Below are positions 62,489-64,000 of a stretch of DNA of 64,000 nucleotides, piece after piece. Below the pieces are notes generated by a model. It was given only the letters and a program-made list of their open reading frames with translations. It searched no databases and was not told where the DNA came from. How positions within the stretch are numbered: position 1 is the stretch's first letter; every line of letters starts with the position of its first letter. Source of the stretch: Streptomyces katrae (GTDB taxonomy: Bacteria; Actinomycetota; Actinomycetes; Streptomycetales; Streptomycetaceae); NCBI RefSeq assembly GCF_002028425.1, contig NZ_CP020042.1, forward strand, positions 5,989,560 through 6,053,559, written 5' to 3'. A program made the translations under genes and the position numbers.

Positions 62489-64000
62489 TCAGCCGAGGGT
62501 GCGGGCGGTGTTCCAGTCGTCTTCCTCGACGCGCCAGCCGTTGCCGATGGCCGTGCGGCCTCCGTAGAAGAGGTGGAGGGTGCCGTCGTTGCGGGTGAGG
62601 TAGAGGTCGGGGATGCCGTCTCCGTTGACGTCGGGGGTGCCGCGCAGGAGGGGCCAGGTGGTGCTGTCCCATCCGGTGGTGCCGTAGGTGAGGTCCTTGC
62701 CGTCGGCGGAGTTGACGGCAAGGGCGAGGGAGTTGATGTCGGCGCCGCCGTTGGTTCCGGGCTTGCCGCGGCGCAGGGCCAGGCCGCGGTCGGGGGTGGA
62801 GTCGTCGCGGTAGACGAGGTCGGGGACGCCGTCGCCGGTGACGTCGCGGATGTTGATGATGTCGCGCTTGGTCCAGCTGGTGGCCGAGAGCTGGCGGGCT
62901 TCGGTGATGGAGGCGCCGCTGTAGCCGGTCAGGACCCAGAAGGTGTCCCCGGCGGTGGCGAAGATGTCCTCGGACTTGTCGCCGTCGACGTCCTGGACGA
63001 CCACGATCTGGCTGAGCGTGGCGGGGTCGGGTGCGCCGGCGGGGAGGAGGATTTCGGTGCGGCGGCTGATGTCGAAGCGGCCGTTGCCGTCGCCCTGGTA
63101 GACGTAGAGCTTGCCGTCGGGCATGCGGGCGATGAGGTCGGTGATGCCGTCGCCGGGGTACCAGTCGCTGGAGTGCGCGATCAGCGCGTCCTTGAAGTAG
63201 CCGGCGGGTGCGGGCTTGCCGTTGTCGGTGGCGGCGGGCATCCAGGCGTCGACGTCGCCGGTGGCGTCGGCGGGGTAGACGCGCAGGTCGCCGTTGCCGT
63301 CGACGGCCAGGACGTCGGCCTTGCCGTCACCGGTGACGTCGCCGGGGCCGTCGAGGCCGGGGCGGGGGCGGACGTAGAAGGTGTAGATGAACGGGTTGGA
63401 GACGTTGCCGGCCTTGTTGACGATGCGGACGTAGAAGAGGTTCGGTCCGGCGTTGTCGGGATTGACGTCGACGGTGACGGTGTCCTGGCCGGCGGCCGGG
63501 ACGGCCTTCTTGTCATAGACCGGGTGGTTCAGCGACCACTGGAACTCGCGGATGTCCGCCGGGTCCGTACCGCCCGCGATCACGGTGATCTTGCCGGGGC
63601 CGAGGGTGTTCTTGCTCCACTCGGCGCCGTCGGGGCCGGGCGCGGGGAAGTCCTCGGAGCGGATGGTGGGGGCGGTGGGCTGGGTGTGGTCGATCGTGAA
63701 CGTACACGGCTTGTCCGTCCCCGCGGGACCGGCGGCCGAGGTGGAGCCGTCCCAGTCGCTCGCGGTCGCCGACCACGAATACGCCGTGTTCGCGGCGAAC
63801 GACTCCCACGGGATGCCGGTGCGGGCGACGCCATAGCTGTCGGGCCAGATCCACTGGTCGAAGACCACCTGGTTGTCGGAGGTCCGCCAGACCCTGATCT
63901 GGATCTGCTTGAGGTTGCCGTCGCCGTCGTGGCCCTGGACCTCGAACATCACGTCGGACTTGCCGACCTTGTTGAACGGCGCATCCGTCACGCACAGCCC
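62489..64000 (-). CDS. FG-GAP/VCBS repeat protein, N-terminus outside the window
   Basis: The last 503 codons of a longer secreted protein. Beta-sandwich (Ig/FN3-like) modules such as VMFEVQGHDGDGNLKQIQIR and PNLFYVRIVNKAGNVSNP come first, then FG-GAP repeats with calcium-binding loops DVTGDGKADVLAVDGNGDL, DVDGDKSEDIFATAGD, DVTGDGVPDLVYRDD and DVNGDGIPDLYLTRNDGTL. These form an integrin-like propeller on extracellular proteins. Stop TGA at 62489. The signal peptide and start are beyond the right edge. Confidence 0.85.
   Translation of the reverse strand, partial: GLCVTDAPFNKVGKSDVMFEVQGHDGDGNLKQIQIRVWRTSDNQVVFDQWIWPDSYGVARTGIPWESFAANTAYSWSATASDWDGSTSAAGPAGTDKPCTFTIDHTQPTAPTIRSEDFPAPGPDGAEWSKNTLGPGKITVIAGGTDPADIREFQWSLNHPVYDKKAVPAAGQDTVTVDVNPDNAGPNLFYVRIVNKAGNVSNPFIYTFYVRPRPGLDGPGDVTGDGKADVLAVDGNGDLRVYPADATGDVDAWMPAATDNGKPAPAGYFKDALIAHSSDWYPGDGITDLIARMPDGKLYVYQGDGNGRFDISRRTEILLPAGAPDPATLSQIVVVQDVDGDKSEDIFATAGDTFWVLTGYSGASITEARQLSATSWTKRDIINIRDVTGDGVPDLVYRDDSTPDRGLALRRGKPGTNGGADINSLALAVNSADGKDLTYGTTGWDSTTWPLLRGTPDVNGDGIPDLYLTRNDGTLHLFYGGRTAIGNGWRVEEDDWNTARTLG

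Overview
This is a very GC-rich actinobacterial chromosome segment, almost certainly from a Streptomyces. The support is pervasive G/C at third codon positions, many GTG starts, four-base GTGA/ATGA gene overlaps, Tat-exported enzymes, a rare TTA (bldA-type) codon, and family content such as a HEPN protein resembling the SAV2148 family, DUF1707-FHA and graspetide genes. All product names are read by eye from the translated sequence. No database search was run.

Region 1 (1-8.2 kb). The 3' end of hemQ is followed by a secreted S33 hydrolase and an NCS1 permease. Next is a two-gene unit of a DUF692/MNIO-type enzyme and a TIGR04222-like membrane protein with a long Cys/Ser/Gly repeat tail. Then come an SMI1/KNR4 protein, a 67-residue protein, and a protein with a glycine-rich hydrophobic core.

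Region 2 (8.36-14.2 kb) looks like a small island. Its ends carry a 60-bp identical direct repeat, and the right copy is the 3' end of a peptidyl-tRNA-hydrolase-like gene. Inside are a graspetide (omega-ester RiPP) cassette of precursor, ATP-grasp ligase and methyltransferase, several small ORFs, an XRE regulator broken by an in-frame TGA, a SLOG-like protein, and a small coiled-coil/membrane protein. No integrase is visible.

Region 3 (14.1-25.6 kb) is mostly conserved chromosomal genes: PTH2-like, AIM24, an ABC ATPase with a frameshifted membrane partner, a polysaccharide deacetylase lipoprotein, PPK2, PhoX/DUF839, OsmC, ZapE, a RibD-like reductase, MurC and MsrB.

Region 4 (25.7-31.3 kb) has a P-loop ATPase and a membrane-anchored substrate-binding protein facing a GAP1-like protein. 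This set resembles NTP-dependent conflict systems. Region 5 (31.6-36 kb) has a Tat-exported phospholipase C, a HigBA-type toxin-antitoxin pair whose toxin appears internally deleted, an alpha/beta hydrolase and tRNA-His.

Region 6 (36-47.7 kb) holds an aminopeptidase P and the alpha-glucan/trehalose enzymes TreZ, TreY (frameshifted near its end) and GlgX. All three enzymes are on the minus strand, interleaved with FHA, GNAT, M14 peptidase and MFS genes. Region 7 (48-57 kb) holds a HEPN protein, a DEDDh exonuclease, an APH-like kinase, a macrolide-type glycosyltransferase behind a perfect palindrome, DUF1697, a ketopantoate reductase and a GT2-membrane fusion.

Region 8 (57-64 kb) has an IS481-like remnant, a MacB/FtsX-type ABC transporter, a TTA-containing secreted Cys protein, about 1 kb with no recognisable gene, a small membrane protein, and an FG-GAP protein cut by the window end.
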